DNA of 64,000 bases from NCBI GenBank assembly GCA_002049455.2, contig KV918789.1, positions 62,001-126,000 on the forward strand. Direction: 5' to 3'. The position numbers and the translations under genes were made by a program. The stretch is from Porphyra umbilicalis (taxonomy: Eukaryota; Rhodophyta; Bangiophyceae; Bangiales; Bangiaceae). Of this stretch, positions 41,332-52,744 are shown one piece after another (within the stretch, counting starts at the first letter, position 1; every line of letters begins with the position of its first letter). The notes under the pieces were generated by a model. It did no database searches. It saw only the letters and a program-made list of their open reading frames with translations, and was not told where the DNA came from.

Positions 41332-44056
41332 TTACCCCCCCCCCCCCCCCCCCAGCCGCGCCGCCGCCTCGGCCAGCTGCCGCACGTACCCCTCGGGCGC
41401 GTGCATCTCGGTCCCCCCGTAGAGGACGACCCCCCCCCCCCCACGTGCGCCGCCACGTTGGCCGCCTCCACGACGCCGCCGCCGCCAATGACGCAGATGA
41501 GGAGGCGGGTGCAGCCGGCGGCGCGGGCGGCGGGGGTTGGGGGGACCCCCGGGGGCGCCGCGGGATCATGGTAGGCCAACGCCTCCACGGCGGCGGCGGC
41601 GGCCACGGCCGCGCCGTCGAGGCGCCGCGCGGGCCCGAATTTCGCGCCGCTGGCGAGGACGCCGCCGGGCATGAGCGCCGCCGCCGCGCCCCCGTCCCCG
41701 TCGCCATCGTCGTCCTCGTCATCGTCGTCGTCGCCATCGTCGTCGTCTCCCCAGCCCGACGCCCAGCCGGCCGCAGCGTCGGCGGCGCCCGCGCCCGCCG
41801 CCGCCGAGGGCGCCGACCCCGCCGGCCGCCCCGCGAGCACCGCCCGCGCGAGCCGCGCGAGCGGCAGGGGTCCGTCCCCGCCCCCCGCGCCCGCGTCGGC
41901 CACGAGGCCCGACGCGCCCGCGGCAACGGTGCGGAGGCCCGCCACGCCCGTCGAGACGACGCGGCCGAGCAGCTGGCGCAGCGCCGCGCGCTTGCGGCCG
42001 GGCAGCCCGTCGGCGGGTGCGGTGGCCACGCCGGTGGCTGCTGATGCGGCGGCGGCGGCAGCCGCCGCCGCCGCCGACGAGGCGCCGCCGAGGGCGCTGC
42101 CAAAGCGCGTCACGCCGCCGCCGAGGCGGCCGCCCGCTGCCGGCGACGTGGCGGCGGCGGCGGTCGCTGCGTCACCGCCGCCGCCCGCCGGCCCTGTGTC
42201 GCCCGCCACGGCCGACGCGGGCGTGGCCGCCACAAACGGGCCCGGCGTTGGTGGGAGGTGCAAGACGCGCTCGAGGGCGGGCGCCAGGGGCGCGCGCTTC
42301 CCCGCCCTTGCCCCCTCGTCCGCCCCACCGTCTGCGCCGCCCGCCGGCAACGACGGCGACGGCGCGTCCGCCTCGGCCCGCCGCAGCGCGTCGACCAACC
42401 CCCCCGCCTCGTCGGCCGACAGGAGGTGGCCAAAGCGCCCCGCGTACGCAATCGCCAGCCGCACCTTGTCAGCCACCGTCGGCACGCCTGCCGGCGGCCC
42501 GCTGTCGTCGACCGCCGCCGCCGCCGCCGCCGCCGCTGCGGCCTCTGGGTCGACGCCCAGCAGCGCGACGACGGCGGGGAGGAATTGGCGCGCCGCCGCC
42601 ACCGTCGCCGCCGCCGACGCGATGGCCGCTTCGAGGTCGGCGAGCGCGGCGAGCCCCCGCCCCGCGACCGCGTCGAGCACCGCCGCCGCGAGCCGCGTGT
42701 GCGTGTCGAGCGTCGCTTTGCGGGCGTTGAGGGCGGGCAACGAGGCGAGCGTGTCGGCGAGGCTCGTCGGGGCCGCGGGGGTGGCGGCGGCAGCGTCCGC
42801 CGCCGCCGACGCTGCCTCGGCGGGCGACGACGAGGAGAGGGCGGCCACGTCGGCCGTGTAGGCGGCGAGGCCGTCTTCCACGGCGGTGGCCACCTCCCAA
42901 AACGGGCCGTCGCCGTGCGCCGCCCAAAACGGGTCGAGCCGCTCGTCCAGCTGGTGCACCGTCGCCGCCGCCGCCGCGGGTGCGCGTGCCGGCCCGCCAC
43001 CCCCCCCCCCACCGCCCCCGGTTCGGCACCCGGCACACGCACCGCGTGCACGTCGACGCCGACAATGTCCACGACGCAGGCGCGGTAGCTCGTGCCGTGG
43101 AGCGCCGCCCCCCCCACATCCCAATCCCGGTCGACGAGGAGCAACACGGGGCGGTCGGCGCCGAGGGCGCCGCCGCCCCCCAACGCCCCCGGCTGCTCGG
43201 CGGTGAGCGCGCGCAGCGCCGCGTCCAAGGCGGCGGCGACGCCCGCGGCGGCGCCGCCCGGGGTGGCACGGAGGACTGGGACGCCCCCGCCGAGGGAGGT
43301 GACGAGCGCCGCCAAGCCGCCCACCGCCTGCGACACGTAGGCGCCGACGGTCGCCTCCCACGACCGCGTGCCCGCCGACGGCGGCGGGGGCGCCGACGCA
43401 ACGGCGGCGCCAACGTACGAGTCGGCCATCCCCAAACTGTACACGCCCTCCCGCAAGGAGAGGTAGTCGACGGCGGCGACGGCCAGCCGCCGCACCGCCG
43501 TCGGCACGGGCGCGCGGGCGGCGAGGGCGCGCTCCAGCCCCGCCGGGGGGGGGTGCGCCCACACGACCGCCACGTCTGCGTACAAGCCCGGTTGGGCCAC
43601 CAGCTCCCCGCCGCCCCCGCTGGTGCCGCGGCGGCGGCGGGTGGCCGCCGCGATGGCGGTGGCGGCGCCGGCAGCGCCGCCGCCGCCGCCGCCGCGGAGG
43701 TCGGCGACAATGGCCGCCACCGCCGCCGGCGTGGGCGCCACGAGGTACACGGCGCGGCCGCCGCAGACGCGCGCTCGCCGGGAGCCGACATCAAAGACGC
43801 CAATGACGCCAGCGGCGCGGAGCGCCTTGAGCGTGAGACCCGCAGACGTGAGCGCCCGCCGCGTGCGGCCGTCGGTGAGCAGCAAGCACCACGGGGGCGG
43901 GGAGCCGCCGCCGCCGCTGGCAAAAGAGGAAGACGCGGTGGCGGCAGGGGGGGAGGGTGTCACCGCGCTGAGCAGCGCCGCCCGGTGGGCGGTCGACACC
44001 GCCAGCGTCGCGGCGGTGGCGGCGGCGGCGGCGGTCGTCGGGTGCCACGCCGACAT
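41332..44056 (-). CDS. SLY1: Sly1-type Sec1/Munc18 protein (SCFD1), frame interrupted at homopolymers
   Basis: An SM-family protein that binds the syntaxin-5/Sed5 SNARE and promotes ER-Golgi membrane fusion. From the ATG at 44056 the frame encodes WCLLLTDGRTRRALTSAGLT, LRAAGVIGVFDVGSRRARV, AVYLVAPTPAAV, DYLSLREGVYSLGMADSYVG and RPVLLLVDRDWDVGGAALHG. At a C run on the plus strand (43000-43010) the frame changes and continues with VHQLDERLDPFWAAHGDGPF, LPALNARKATLDTHTRLAAA and a low-complexity region with an Asp-rich block. It then reaches RLLICVIGGGGVVEAANVAA. At a second run (41430-41442) it shifts again to VVLYGGTEMHAPEGYVRQLA and ends at TAA (41332-41334). The domain order is that of Sly1. 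The start context favours the ATG at 44056 over the GTG four codons upstream. Length is inflated by Ala/Gly insertions. Confidence 0.85.
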
Positions 44057-44641
44057 GGCGACCGCCACCGGGTGGGGGGGGGGGGGGGGGGGGGCGGGGA
44101 GGGAGGCGAGAGAGAATCACAGAGGCCGATACAGGGGCAACACTGGAAGACGACGGGCGAGTAAAGATGGCTGGGGAGGAGGATGGGGGGGGGGGGCGCT
44201 GGGGGGGTGGCACGCGGCCGCTGCCGCCACACTGCGCACCGCGTCGGCGTCGGCAAGACGCTCGCACGGCGGGGGAGGTTGCCCTGCCCACACCGCGCGG
44301 CCCCCTACTAAGCCGACTTACAGTCCCGACCTGCGAGGTAGAACAACCAATCGGGGCGTGACCGCGGCCCGACCGTGGATCCCCCTGCTGGGTCGGCACG
44401 AGTCGCCCGACCCGGGCGCGGTCCGCTTCCCCCGCCAGCGTCCCTGCCACTGCCCGCCACGGCCGATGGATGCACGCCTCGCATCTGCAGCGCTGCTACT
44501 AGTAGTGAAAACAACATGGCACTCGCATGCCGTTTTTTTGTTTGCTTCAACTCCATGGTAGCCCCCGACGTGTGGCCAGCAGGCCCTCTGCACGACCCGC
44601 ACCGCCCTTGCCCCCACCGCCCCGTCGCGCCCCCCCCCAAC
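44057..44641. other. Upstream region of Sly1
   Basis: Contains G runs at 44074-44098 and 44185-44194 and no supported gene. The Cys-rich secreted protein gene ends just beyond. Confidence 0.5.
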
Positions 44642-45769
44642 CTACGGGAACTGCCACAGCCCACCCAATACCGCGCAAGACTTGACGCGGGAGCGCAGCA
44701 TCCTGCGGCAACAAATCTTGAACGTCGCCACATTCATCGTGTAGGTGGCGACCCACGTGCAGGCGGCGGGGCAGCAGCCGTCCTCAAACGCCGTCATGGC
44801 GTCGCAGCAGGTGCCACCCCCCGCCCACGGCGGCAGATCTACCGCCGTCAAGCCGCTGTTTCCCACCTCAAAACTCACCGCCATCCGCGACGCGGCGTCG
44901 GCGGCGGCTGGTGTGGGTGCGCCGCGGCGACGGGCGGGTACCACCGCCGCCGCCCGCCTGCCGGCCCGCCCGCCGCCGGTGGGTGACGGCGGCAGCAGCA
45001 GCTGCCGGTCGTCCCACAGCTCGTCATCGTCGTCGTCGTCGTCCTTCCCATCGTCACGATCGTCGGGCGCACCGACAAGCGCCGCGCACCTCGGCACGGT
45101 GACGACGTCCACGAGGAGGGCGCTGAGGCGCGCGCGTGTCGCCGGCACGGAGCAGCAGCCGTCGACGCGCATGGTGGCAACGGCAGCAATGGCGTCGGAC
45201 GTGTCTCCACGGTGCTCCTCGTCGTTGGTTGGCACGCAGCCCGAGGCGTCAAAGTCGGCGACGATGGCCGCTTTGAGATCGTCGCACGTGGCGAGCGGGT
45301 GGCACACCCACGCGTCGGCCGAGTAGTCGGGGAGGCTCGTGTAGGGCAGCGGACAGAGGCTCGCACTCATAAGGCGTGAGATGGCACGGTCGAGGGTGAC
45401 CCGCTGGGCGGCGGTCGTGCAGCACGCCGCGTGCTCGATGGCTCGAAAGAGCGCCGCCGCGTCTTCAGCGGCGCGGCTGAGCTCGGAGCGGGACGAGCCC
45501 CACGCCATGCACCGCCCATAGCGGCCATAGTCGGCCACGAAGCGGCGGCGCTCGGAAGCGCAGCCGGGGAGGGTGTAGACGCACGCGGCTTGCGCCGAGA
45601 AGGACGACCTGCGTCTGTATCTGTAGTACCGGATGGCGAATTGGTCGAGTGAGCTGCCGCTGGTCCCCCCAGGGGCCCGCCGACGGATCGCAGCGGCGGC
45701 GGGGGCGGAGGCGAGGAGGGTCACAGCGACAGAGGCAGCCGCGACCGCCACAACGCGCAAGGCGCCCAT
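44642..45769 (-). CDS. Cys-rich secreted protein, unknown function
   Basis: I do not recognise the family. The 375-residue protein begins with a classical signal peptide (MGALRVVAVAAASVAVTLLA then SAPAAAA). It carries many cysteines, often as CC pairs: ACCTTA, DGCCSVPATRA, GTCCDAM, DGCCPAACTW and KICCRRM. That implies disulfide bonding in the secretory pathway, cell wall or apoplast. An Asp-rich block (about residues 239-252) separates the N-terminal and C-terminal Cys regions. Two similar-looking local patterns (a CC followed about ten residues later by a helix with RAISRL or RARLSALL) could reflect an internal duplication. The frame is open 26 codons further upstream, but the signal peptide decides the start at 45769. 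No transmembrane segment follows. Confidence 0.7.
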   Translation of the reverse strand: MGALRVVAVAAASVAVTLLASAPAAAAIRRRAPGGTSGSSLDQFAIRYYRYRRRSSFSAQAACVYTLPGCASERRRFVADYGRYGRCMAWGSSRSELSRAAEDAAALFRAIEHAACCTTAAQRVTLDRAISRLMSASLCPLPYTSLPDYSADAWVCHPLATCDDLKAAIVADFDASGCVPTNDEEHRGDTSDAIAAVATMRVDGCCSVPATRARLSALLVDVVTVPRCAALVGAPDDRDDGKDDDDDDDELWDDRQLLLPPSPTGGGRAGRRAAAVVPARRRGAPTPAAADAASRMAVSFEVGNSGLTAVDLPPWAGGGTCCDAMTAFEDGCCPAACTWVATYTMNVATFKICCRRMLRSRVKSCAVLGGLWQFP

Positions 45770-46924
45770 CCTGTGTCGCCCTTGGAGCAACACGCGGAAA
45801 CGTGTGGTTATGCGACGGGCCCGGTCCGTTGACGACCACCGCCACAAGTGGGGCGGCTATGGAGGTTGGCGCTGCGGGTGGACAATGGTCTCTCTGGGAC
45901 GGGTGTCGGGGCTGCAGCGGCGGTACTTGTACTGCTTGGGACGGCTACTGTGACGGTCACCCGTTGGGGCGAGCATCTGGCCCCCACATGCTCAATCCTG
46001 CCCAGTACCAGCTGCCATGCTCTGACCCCCGCTTCTCACGACATCCTGACACACAAACAGGGAGGGGGCGATACGGAGTCGACATTGACCCGACAACCGC
46101 ACTCCACTGGCATCCCGGAAAGCGCGATGCTTGACACCATGATACTGCTCCGAAACAGTGAACGGCTACAGGTCGAGCGATGCGGCACTCCCGCGGCCCG
46201 GCAGCTTGATCCCAAAGAAGGGGAAACCACCCCCGCGCCACATTGAGGTGCTCCATGAGTTGTCATTGACGGCTGCCCTCCCGCGTCGATCAAAGGCGAC
46301 CGGTGCGCTAGCGGCAGGTCCCGTCGGGCGGCACCGGCGATGGCGACGAGCGGCGACCGGGTCGTGCGCATGTCGAGATCGGAGAATCATTGGGGGAAGC
46401 CGTCGAGCCAGGGAGGTCGCCACCGCTTGCGTGGCGCTGGGGGCTACCGAGCCTCTTTGCGGGCCGCGCTCATGCGACCGTAGCCATGACGCTGCGCCGG
46501 TCGCCCGTCGGCTGTGGTCGCTGCGCGAGTGCGGGTGATGCGGCCTGCGAGAGAAACCCTGGAAAGCTCGAAAAAGAAGCGTGTCTATTGACATTGATGA
46601 CACATTTGTACCACCAGAACGATCTTGAATATTTGCTTACAGTCGTTCTCCACAGCTTGGGATCCTTGGTGGCAAACGTACTGCGCCTACTTGGCACCCA
46701 ATTTGAATATGTGGCGGACGATCGAAGACAAGAATTGGCCTTGATCGCACCGTAGCGGCCGGTCGATCTACAATCGTCGCTCACTTCTGTCCACTCACGA
46801 TACAAAAACAGTCGAAGGACGGCGCTTCTCGATGACTGCTGTCGATGTTCACACTCGGAACTCTCCATGCCAGGCTTCTGAAACATTGGAAGCTCGTTGA
46901 AGCACGCGTGCCATCGCGAGGCGC
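45770..46924. other. Gene-poor region, possible relic ORFs
   Basis: Between 46570 and 46860 the DNA is AT-richer. Both strands carry short frames with ordinary protein-like composition (plus: KEACLLTLMTHLYHQNDLEY; minus: LFLYREWTEVSDDC), which cannot both be genes. A sequence TACAGTCGTTCTCC at about 46640 resembles the terminus of the 132-bp MITEs but has no partner end nearby. Confidence 0.4.
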
Positions 46925-47798
46925 TCACAGCCAAGGGTACCACTCCCGCAGCCCCGCGCGCACGTCGGCAATGTCCCCCCCCTTGGCGGCGGTCACCCCC
47001 CCCCCAAACCCCGCCGCCACCGCCGCGTCCACATTCCCCCGCCGGTCGTCCAGCAACACACACCCCCCACGGGCACGCCCGCCGCCGCCGCGGCCGCCGC
47101 GTACGCCGCCGCCTCTGGCTTGCGCGCGCCCGTCACGCAGCTGACGGCCGTCCACGCGACGCCCCAGCGGGCGCCGAGGCCGACGGCCGCCTCCACCTCC
47201 GTCCACAAATCCGTGTAGTTGGAGAGGACGTGCAGCGCCGCGCCGCCCGCGACGAGGTCGTCGAGGAGCGCCTCCACCCCCGGCAGGAGCGCATACGCGG
47301 AGCGGAGGTAGGACGTAAAGGCGGCGGCGTCGACGGGGCGGCGGTCGGCAAAGAAGCGGGCGTAGGCTTCGTCCGCGCCAATCGCCCCGCGCTCCCAGTC
47401 GACCCACGTGGTGGGGTGTTTGGCGGCGAGGAAGTCGGCTTGCGTCGCAAAACCAAAGTGCGCGTGCATGTCGACAAAGAAGGGGTCGACGACGAGCGTG
47501 TCCATGACGTCGAGGAAGAGCAGGGGGGGGGTGGGGGGGGGGGGGGCGGGACGCACGGGGGGGGGGAAGCCGCCGTCGACGCAGACGCGCCATTGGGGAA
47601 GGGGGGGGGCGGCGGCATTGCCGCCCTGAGGGGGGAGGTCCTACGCCCACCGCCGACGCCGCTGCCGCCGAGCGTCGGGAGCGACGCGGCGCGCCGCCGC
47701 GTTGACGGCGGCGGCCCCAGCGGCCGCCGCCGACCCGCGAGGAGGCCGCCACCGCCGACAGAGGGGCAAAAGGCGGTGAACCGGGCGGGGCAGCGCAT
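46925..47798 (-). CDS. HAD-superfamily hydrolase, putative organelle-targeted; frame interrupted at homopolymers
   Basis: A haloacid-dehalogenase-type phosphatase/hydrolase with all four motifs: motif I LLFLDVMDTLV (nucleophile Asp and DxxxD/T pattern), motif II VLSNYTDLW, motif III Lys in VTGARKPEAAAY, and motif IV LLDDRRGNVDAA. The part from the ATG at 47798 is a Ser/Arg/Pro-rich leader (MRCPARFTAFC ... RRRAASLP) like a transit peptide. It must change frame at the G-rich stretch 47522-47570 to enter the catalytic frame. A second change at the run near 47062-47067 is needed to reach motif IV and the natural C-terminus (LREWYPWL). The cap region lies between motifs I and II. Substrate unknown. 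Divergent with NAP1 across about 640 bp. Confidence 0.8.
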
Positions 47799-48435
47799 GG
47801 CGAGAGTCGAGTCTGGGCAGGGAACAGGCAATGAATGGAAGGGGTGGTCAGCCGCGCGGGACGACTGCGCAGCAACGGGGTGAGAGGGGCGATGCCGGCA
47901 GCAGCTGCTCCATGCTGGTCTTGTCGTGCAGCCGGCTGCAGTCCCGCGCTGGAGCTCTGAGATCAACAGGGCAGAGAGCAATCAGAGAGGCACTTGTTTC
48001 TCAATTGCTGTAGCACCCCTCACGTGGGTCATTCATTTATCGCATGGATCACGGTCGGCGGCGCCGTCGCGTGCCCCCGTCTTCCCCGTTGGCCATCGCC
48101 GCCGGTGCCCATTCCCGCCCTCCCCCCCCGGGTCATCCTCCCCCCTACTGCGCACTTTTCTTCCAGGCGGCCGCCTCGCCGCACGCCCTCCTACCCACCC
48201 TCCTCCCACCCACCCTCCTCCCCACAACCATTCCCAGGCGGCCGCCTCTCCGCCCGCCCTCCCACCCACCCGCCCCCCACGCTGCTTCCTCACACCCGCC
48301 GTCCCCCTCTTGGTCCCCCCCCCCCCCCCGCCGCGCCTCCTCCCCCCCAACCCCTCCCCCCCCGCCCCTCCCCTCCCCCTCACCCCCTCCTCCCCCTCCC
48401 ACCCCACGCCTGCCGCTCCCCCCCCCCCCCCGGCC

Positions 48436-49295
48436 ATGGCCGACGCGACGCGCGGGAGCCTCGCGGCCCTGGGGGCCAACCAGCGCGCCATCCTCCGTGC
48501 CATGGCGGAGGAGTCGGCCGCGCGCGCGGCGCTCACCGCGCGCTACCGCGCGCGCCTCGCGCCCGCGCTCGCCGCCCGCTCCGCCGCCCTCGCCGCGCAC
48601 CCCGTCGACGGCTTTTGGGCGACGGCGCTCGCGGCGCACCCGCTGCTCGCGGCGGCGATTACGCCGCGGGACGCGGCGGTCCTCGCGCACCTCGTCGACG
48701 TTCGGGACGAGTACCCGGCGGACGCGGGGGGGGGGGGGGGGGGGGGGGGGGTGCCCCCGACGCGGTTGCTGGTGCCGCGCCGAATGGCGGCGGCGGCGGC
48801 GACGCGGTGGGTGCCGCTGCGACGGGCGGCGGTGGGGATGGCGCGGCGGGGGCCGCTGCGTCGGGTGGCGGTGGGGATGGCGCGGCGGGTGCCTCTGCGG
48901 CGGATGGCGGCGGCGATGGTGTGGCGGGTGCCGCCGCGGCCGCCGCCACTGGCGGCGACCCCCCCCCCCCCCCGGGGCTGCCTCGCCACGCGCCGACGGG
49001 GGCGACGGCGGCAGCGACGGCGGCGGCACGCCGCCGTCGGCCTTCCCCCCCCCCCCCGCCCCGTGGACGTTTGCGCTGCACTTTCACTTTCGGGCCAACC
49101 CGTACTTTACCAACGGGGTGCTCACCAAAACGTACACCTTTTCCGAGCGCGGGCCCGTGTCGGCGCTCGACCACGCGGACCTGCTCCACGTTGGCGGCAC
49201 GCCCATCGACTGGGCGCCGGGCAAGAACGTGACCGTCAAGGTGCTCCGCCGCGGACGGGGCGGGCGGGGTGGCCGCGGCCGCGGCCGCGGCGGCC

Positions 49296-49339
<44 letters not shown>

Positions 49340-49681
49340 GTGCGCACCGAGCCGACCGACTCGTTTTTCAACTTTTTCGCGCCGCCGCCGCTGCCGCCGC
49401 CGGGCGACGCCTTTTGGGGCGCCGCCGACGGGCGCGACGGGGACAGCGACAGCGACGGCGACGGCGACGGCGGCTCGACGACCGCGTCGGAAGCGTCGGA
49501 GGAGGCGGCGCTGCTCGCCGAACTGTTTGACGCCGACATCCACATGGCGGCGGTGCTCTCTGAGGTCGTCGTTGCGGGCGCCGTGCACCTCGTCGGCGGC
49601 ACGTTTGAGGGGTGGCGCGGCGGCCGCCCGTACCGCGCGTGCGCGGGGGACGCGTGGGACTCGGGCAATTGGAGCGCGTGA
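48436..49681 (+). CDS. NAP1: Nucleosome assembly protein NAP1 family, frame interrupted at homopolymers
   Basis: A histone chaperone for H2A-H2B, acting in the nucleus and cytosol. From the ATG at 48436 the frame encodes a long N-terminal helix and then VDGFWATALAAHPLLAAAI, AVLAHLVDVRDEYPAD, typical of NAP1. A run of about 24 G (48727-48750) follows. The next coherent frame encodes short Gly/Asp/Ala repeats, and a C run near 48959-48973 leads into the third frame. That frame carries FALHFHFRANPYFTNGVLTK, GTPIDWAPGKNVTVKVLRR and DSFFNFFAPP, an acidic-Ser block, and DADIHMAAVLSEVVVAGAVH with the GGTFEGW end. These match the NAP fold in order. The Gly-rich insertion in the beta hairpin is unusual. 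The family normally has a long acidic tail; here it ends soon after the fold. Confidence 0.85.
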
Positions 49682-50580
49682 GGGCGCGCGCGCTGCTGTG
49701 GGTTTTTTTGGGGGGGGGGGGCGGGCGGCGGAGGGGGGTGTGCTGTTGCGTAGGGGACGTGGGGGGCTCGGCAGGTGGCGGGTGGGTGGGCGGCTGCGTC
49801 GGCGCCCACCGGTCGGGGCGGGCGTGGGGGGTGTGGGGCACGCACGGGAGGGGTGGGGGCGCCGGCGGGTGTCGCCGCCGCCGCTGCGCCGGCGGCGGTT
49901 TTGACGGCGCGCGCGGGGGTGGGGACGCTCCCCGCTGGCGGCCGCCGCCGCCGCCCCGTGAGCGGTGGCCGGGGGTGGCAGCGGCCGAGGCGCCCGCCTG
50001 CGCCGCCGACCGGTGCGGTCGGGCGGGCGGGCGGGCGGGGGCGGCGGGGGCGGTTGGGGGGCGGCAGGGGGCGGCGGGGGGGCGGCGGGCAGCACCGGTG
50101 CGGCCGGCGGGGGTGGCGCCGCCCGCCCCCGCCGGCGTCGGCGGGTCGTGTCGGCGGCGGCGCCCCGCCCCCGTTGCTGGCTGTCGCGGCGCGGCCGTCG
50201 GCCGCCCCGCCGTGGCGGCATTGCGCGCAGCGGCAGCCGGCCGCAGACCGCCCACGTTGGGGGTGGGAACCCGGGGGGGCGCCGCCCGCAGCGCCCGCGG
50301 CATGCACGGTTCTGTACGTTGCCTCGGCCGTCGGCCGCCGGCGGGGGCGGCGGCGGCGGCCTCTCACCTCGGTCGCCGCCGCCGCCGCCGCGGCCGCTGG
50401 GTGCCCCGCCCATAGATCCCCGTGCCACCCCCCGCGTCCACGGCGGCGCCACCGCTCCTCCCGTCGGTACGCTGGGTGTCGCCACCCGGTGGTCTCGCGC
50501 TCAAATTGAGTAAACTCGTTGTATCTACTTGTGGGTCAGATTATATCATTCATACCGAAAAGGAGGGCGAAGCAGCGCAG
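49682..50580. other. GC-rich intergenic region between NAP1 and IBA57
   Basis: Open in most frames and without motif. G and C runs are common up to about 50400; composition then becomes more balanced near 50500-50620, probably the promoter of the IBA57 gene. Confidence 0.5.
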
Positions 50581-51571
50581 ATGGCCAGTTCTGTTGGGTT
50601 TTCTGTTGGGTTAATCCACCAACCCTGCTCCCGAGTGCGCCGGCTGCCGCGCCGCCGCTGTGCACCGCCTTGTTTGTGCTCTGCCTCACCCCATCATCCC
50701 CCAGAGGCGCCCCCACCCCTTCCCCCCCCCCAAACCCGTAGCCTTCCCAGGCGTGCGTGCCCCCCCCGCCCTCCCCCCCGCCATTGCTTCCCCCCCCGCC
50801 GCGCGCGGGCGCCCGCGCGCATGGCGCCCATTGTCGGCTGCCGCCTGACGTCCCGCGCGGTGCTCCGCGTCGCCGGCCGCGACGCGCGGGCGCTCCTCCA
50901 ATCCCTCCTCACCGCCGACGTGGGCGTCGTCGACCCGCACCCGCCGCCGCCGCTCGTCGCCACGGCGCTGCTGACGCGCCGCGGCCGCGTCGCGTTTGAC
51001 GCGCTCGTCGCGTCGCCGGCGCCCGCGCCAGCGCCGCCCGCCGCCGACGGCGGCGGGCGCCGCCCCGACGCGGGCGCGGTGGTGTTCCTCGACGTGGCCG
51101 CCGACCGTGCCGACGACGCGGTCGCGCACTTGCGGCGGCACCGGGTGCGCGCCAAAGTCGACATTGCGGACGTGTCGGCCGACGTGGGCGTCTTTGTCGC
51201 CGCCGGCGGCCACGTCGGGTACGGCGGGGAAGGGGGGGGGACGAGCGACCCGCTGGCGGCGCTAACCGCCCGCCCAGCGGCTGCCGACGAGGTTGTTGGC
51301 GTCGACCCGCGGGTGCCCGCCCTCGGCGTGCGCGCGGTGGCGGCCGTGGACGCGCCGCCGCTGGTGCGGGGGGTGCGCCCCCCGGACGGGCGGCCGCCGC
51401 CGCCGCCGCCCCCCGGCGCCGTGACGGCCGAAACGGCGTGGACGCTGCTGCGCATGCTCCACGGCGTGCCCGAAGGCGCCGCCGACTTTCCGCCGCCGCG
51501 CGACGCGCCGGCGCCGGCGGCGGCGCCGACCGGTGGCGCCCCCACCGGCGGCAGCAGCGGCGGCGGCGGCA

Positions 51572-51604
<33 letters not shown>

Positions 51605-52316
51605 ACGGCGGCGGCGGTGGCGGTGGCGACGGCGACGCGGCCGCCGCCGGGCGGCTGCCGCTCGAGATGAACCTCGACCGCCTCGGCGCCATCTCCTTTG
51701 CCAAAGGCTGCTACCTCGGCCAGGAGCTCACCGCGCGCGCGCACCACACAGGCGTGACGCGGCGGCGGCTGGTGCCGCTGCTGCTGCTGCCGCCCGCCCT
51801 CACCGACGGGGGCGGCGGGGGCGGCGCCCTCGCGTCGGCCGCGCTGCCGGCGGCGGTGGCTGCTGCCGCCGCCGCGGCGGCGGCGGGGGCGGTCGCCGTC
51901 CCCGGGGGGCCCTCGGGCTGCTGCGCTCCCGGTCGGCGCCGCCGGCGGGCGCGCTCGTCGACGTGACCGTGGCGGCGGCGGCGGTGGGGGCGCCCGTGGA
52001 GGTGGTGCTCGACGCTGACGCGGTGGGCGGCAGCGGCGGCGGCGGTGGCGGCGGCGGCGGCGGCGGCGGCGACGGGGCGCCGTCGAGCGGGCGGCGGGCA
52101 CGGCGGCGGCAGCGGCCGGCGGGGGCGGTCACGTCGGCGGTGGGGAATGTGGCGCTGGCGGTGGTGCGCACCGACGCGGCGTTTGACGCGGCCGGCCGCC
52201 CGCGGCTGCTGCGGTTGGGCGGGGGGGACGGGCGGCTGGCGGTGGCGTTGCGGCCGGCGTGGTGGCCCCCGGTAGAGGGTGCGGGGGGGGGACTGGCGGC
52301 GGCGGCGGGGGGCTAG
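50581..52316 (+). CDS. IBA57: IBA57-type folate-binding Fe-S cluster assembly protein (YgfZ/GcvT family)
   Basis: IBA57 works with ISCA1/2 in mitochondria (or a paralogue in plastids) to mature [4Fe-4S] proteins. The GcvT-like fold begins at [29 protein letters not shown] and [32 protein letters not shown] and [20 protein letters not shown] follow. The signature [20 protein letters not shown] lies near residue 380. At a short G run (51902-51907) the frame changes and continues with [29 protein letters not shown] and the family C-terminus (LRPAWWPP), ending at 52316. The ATG at 50581 gives an Arg/Pro/Ser-rich leader that fits a targeting peptide; the ATG at 50821 starts directly at the domain. 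Gly and Pro tracts are inserted between the halves. Convergent with the kinase gene. Confidence 0.87.
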
Positions 52317-52545
52317 ACGCAGACGGCCGAGCGACGCACGGCGGGCAGGTTGCCGCCGGGGTAGCCGACCACCCTGTACAGACGAGTGTGGTGGGGATGG
52401 CGCGCGCGGACGCATGTTGGTCGCTTTCCCCGCACGCGTCGAAAAAACAAAAGAGTGCACGGGGGCGGCCGTCGCCGGCTGTCGCCTTGGCCACGCACCA
52501 AGCAACACCCTCGACCCCCTTCGCCTCCCCCGCCCGCAACGCATC

Positions 52546-52663
52546 CACTTCCAATGCTGGGTGCGGCGGCCATTTCTGGTCAGGAACGTCAAGCCAAAGG
52601 CGCTCACTTCCAATGCTGGGTGCGGCGGCCATTTCTGGTCAGGAACGTCAAGCCAAGGGCGCT
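52546..52663 (+). repeat. Tandem duplication, 2 x 59 bp
   Basis: Two nearly identical 59-bp copies (52546-52604 and 52605-52663), each containing CCAATGCTGGGTGCGGCGGC and GGTCAGGAACGTCAAGCC. They differ only near the end. They lie in the convergent intergenic space between IBA57 and the kinase, outside both coding regions. Confidence 0.9.
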
Positions 52664-52744
52664 CACGGCCGTTGCTCGGCAAAGCAGCCGCGTTTTGCGC
52701 CACACGTCACCCCTACCCGCCCCCCTCGCCGGGCTGCTACACCT

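Noticed and set aside
46637-46655. Additional pogo-like MITE end (TACAGTCGTTCTCC)
   Set aside because: Only one terminus resembles the 132-bp elements and no inverse partner lies within several hundred bases, so it may be chance or a fragment.
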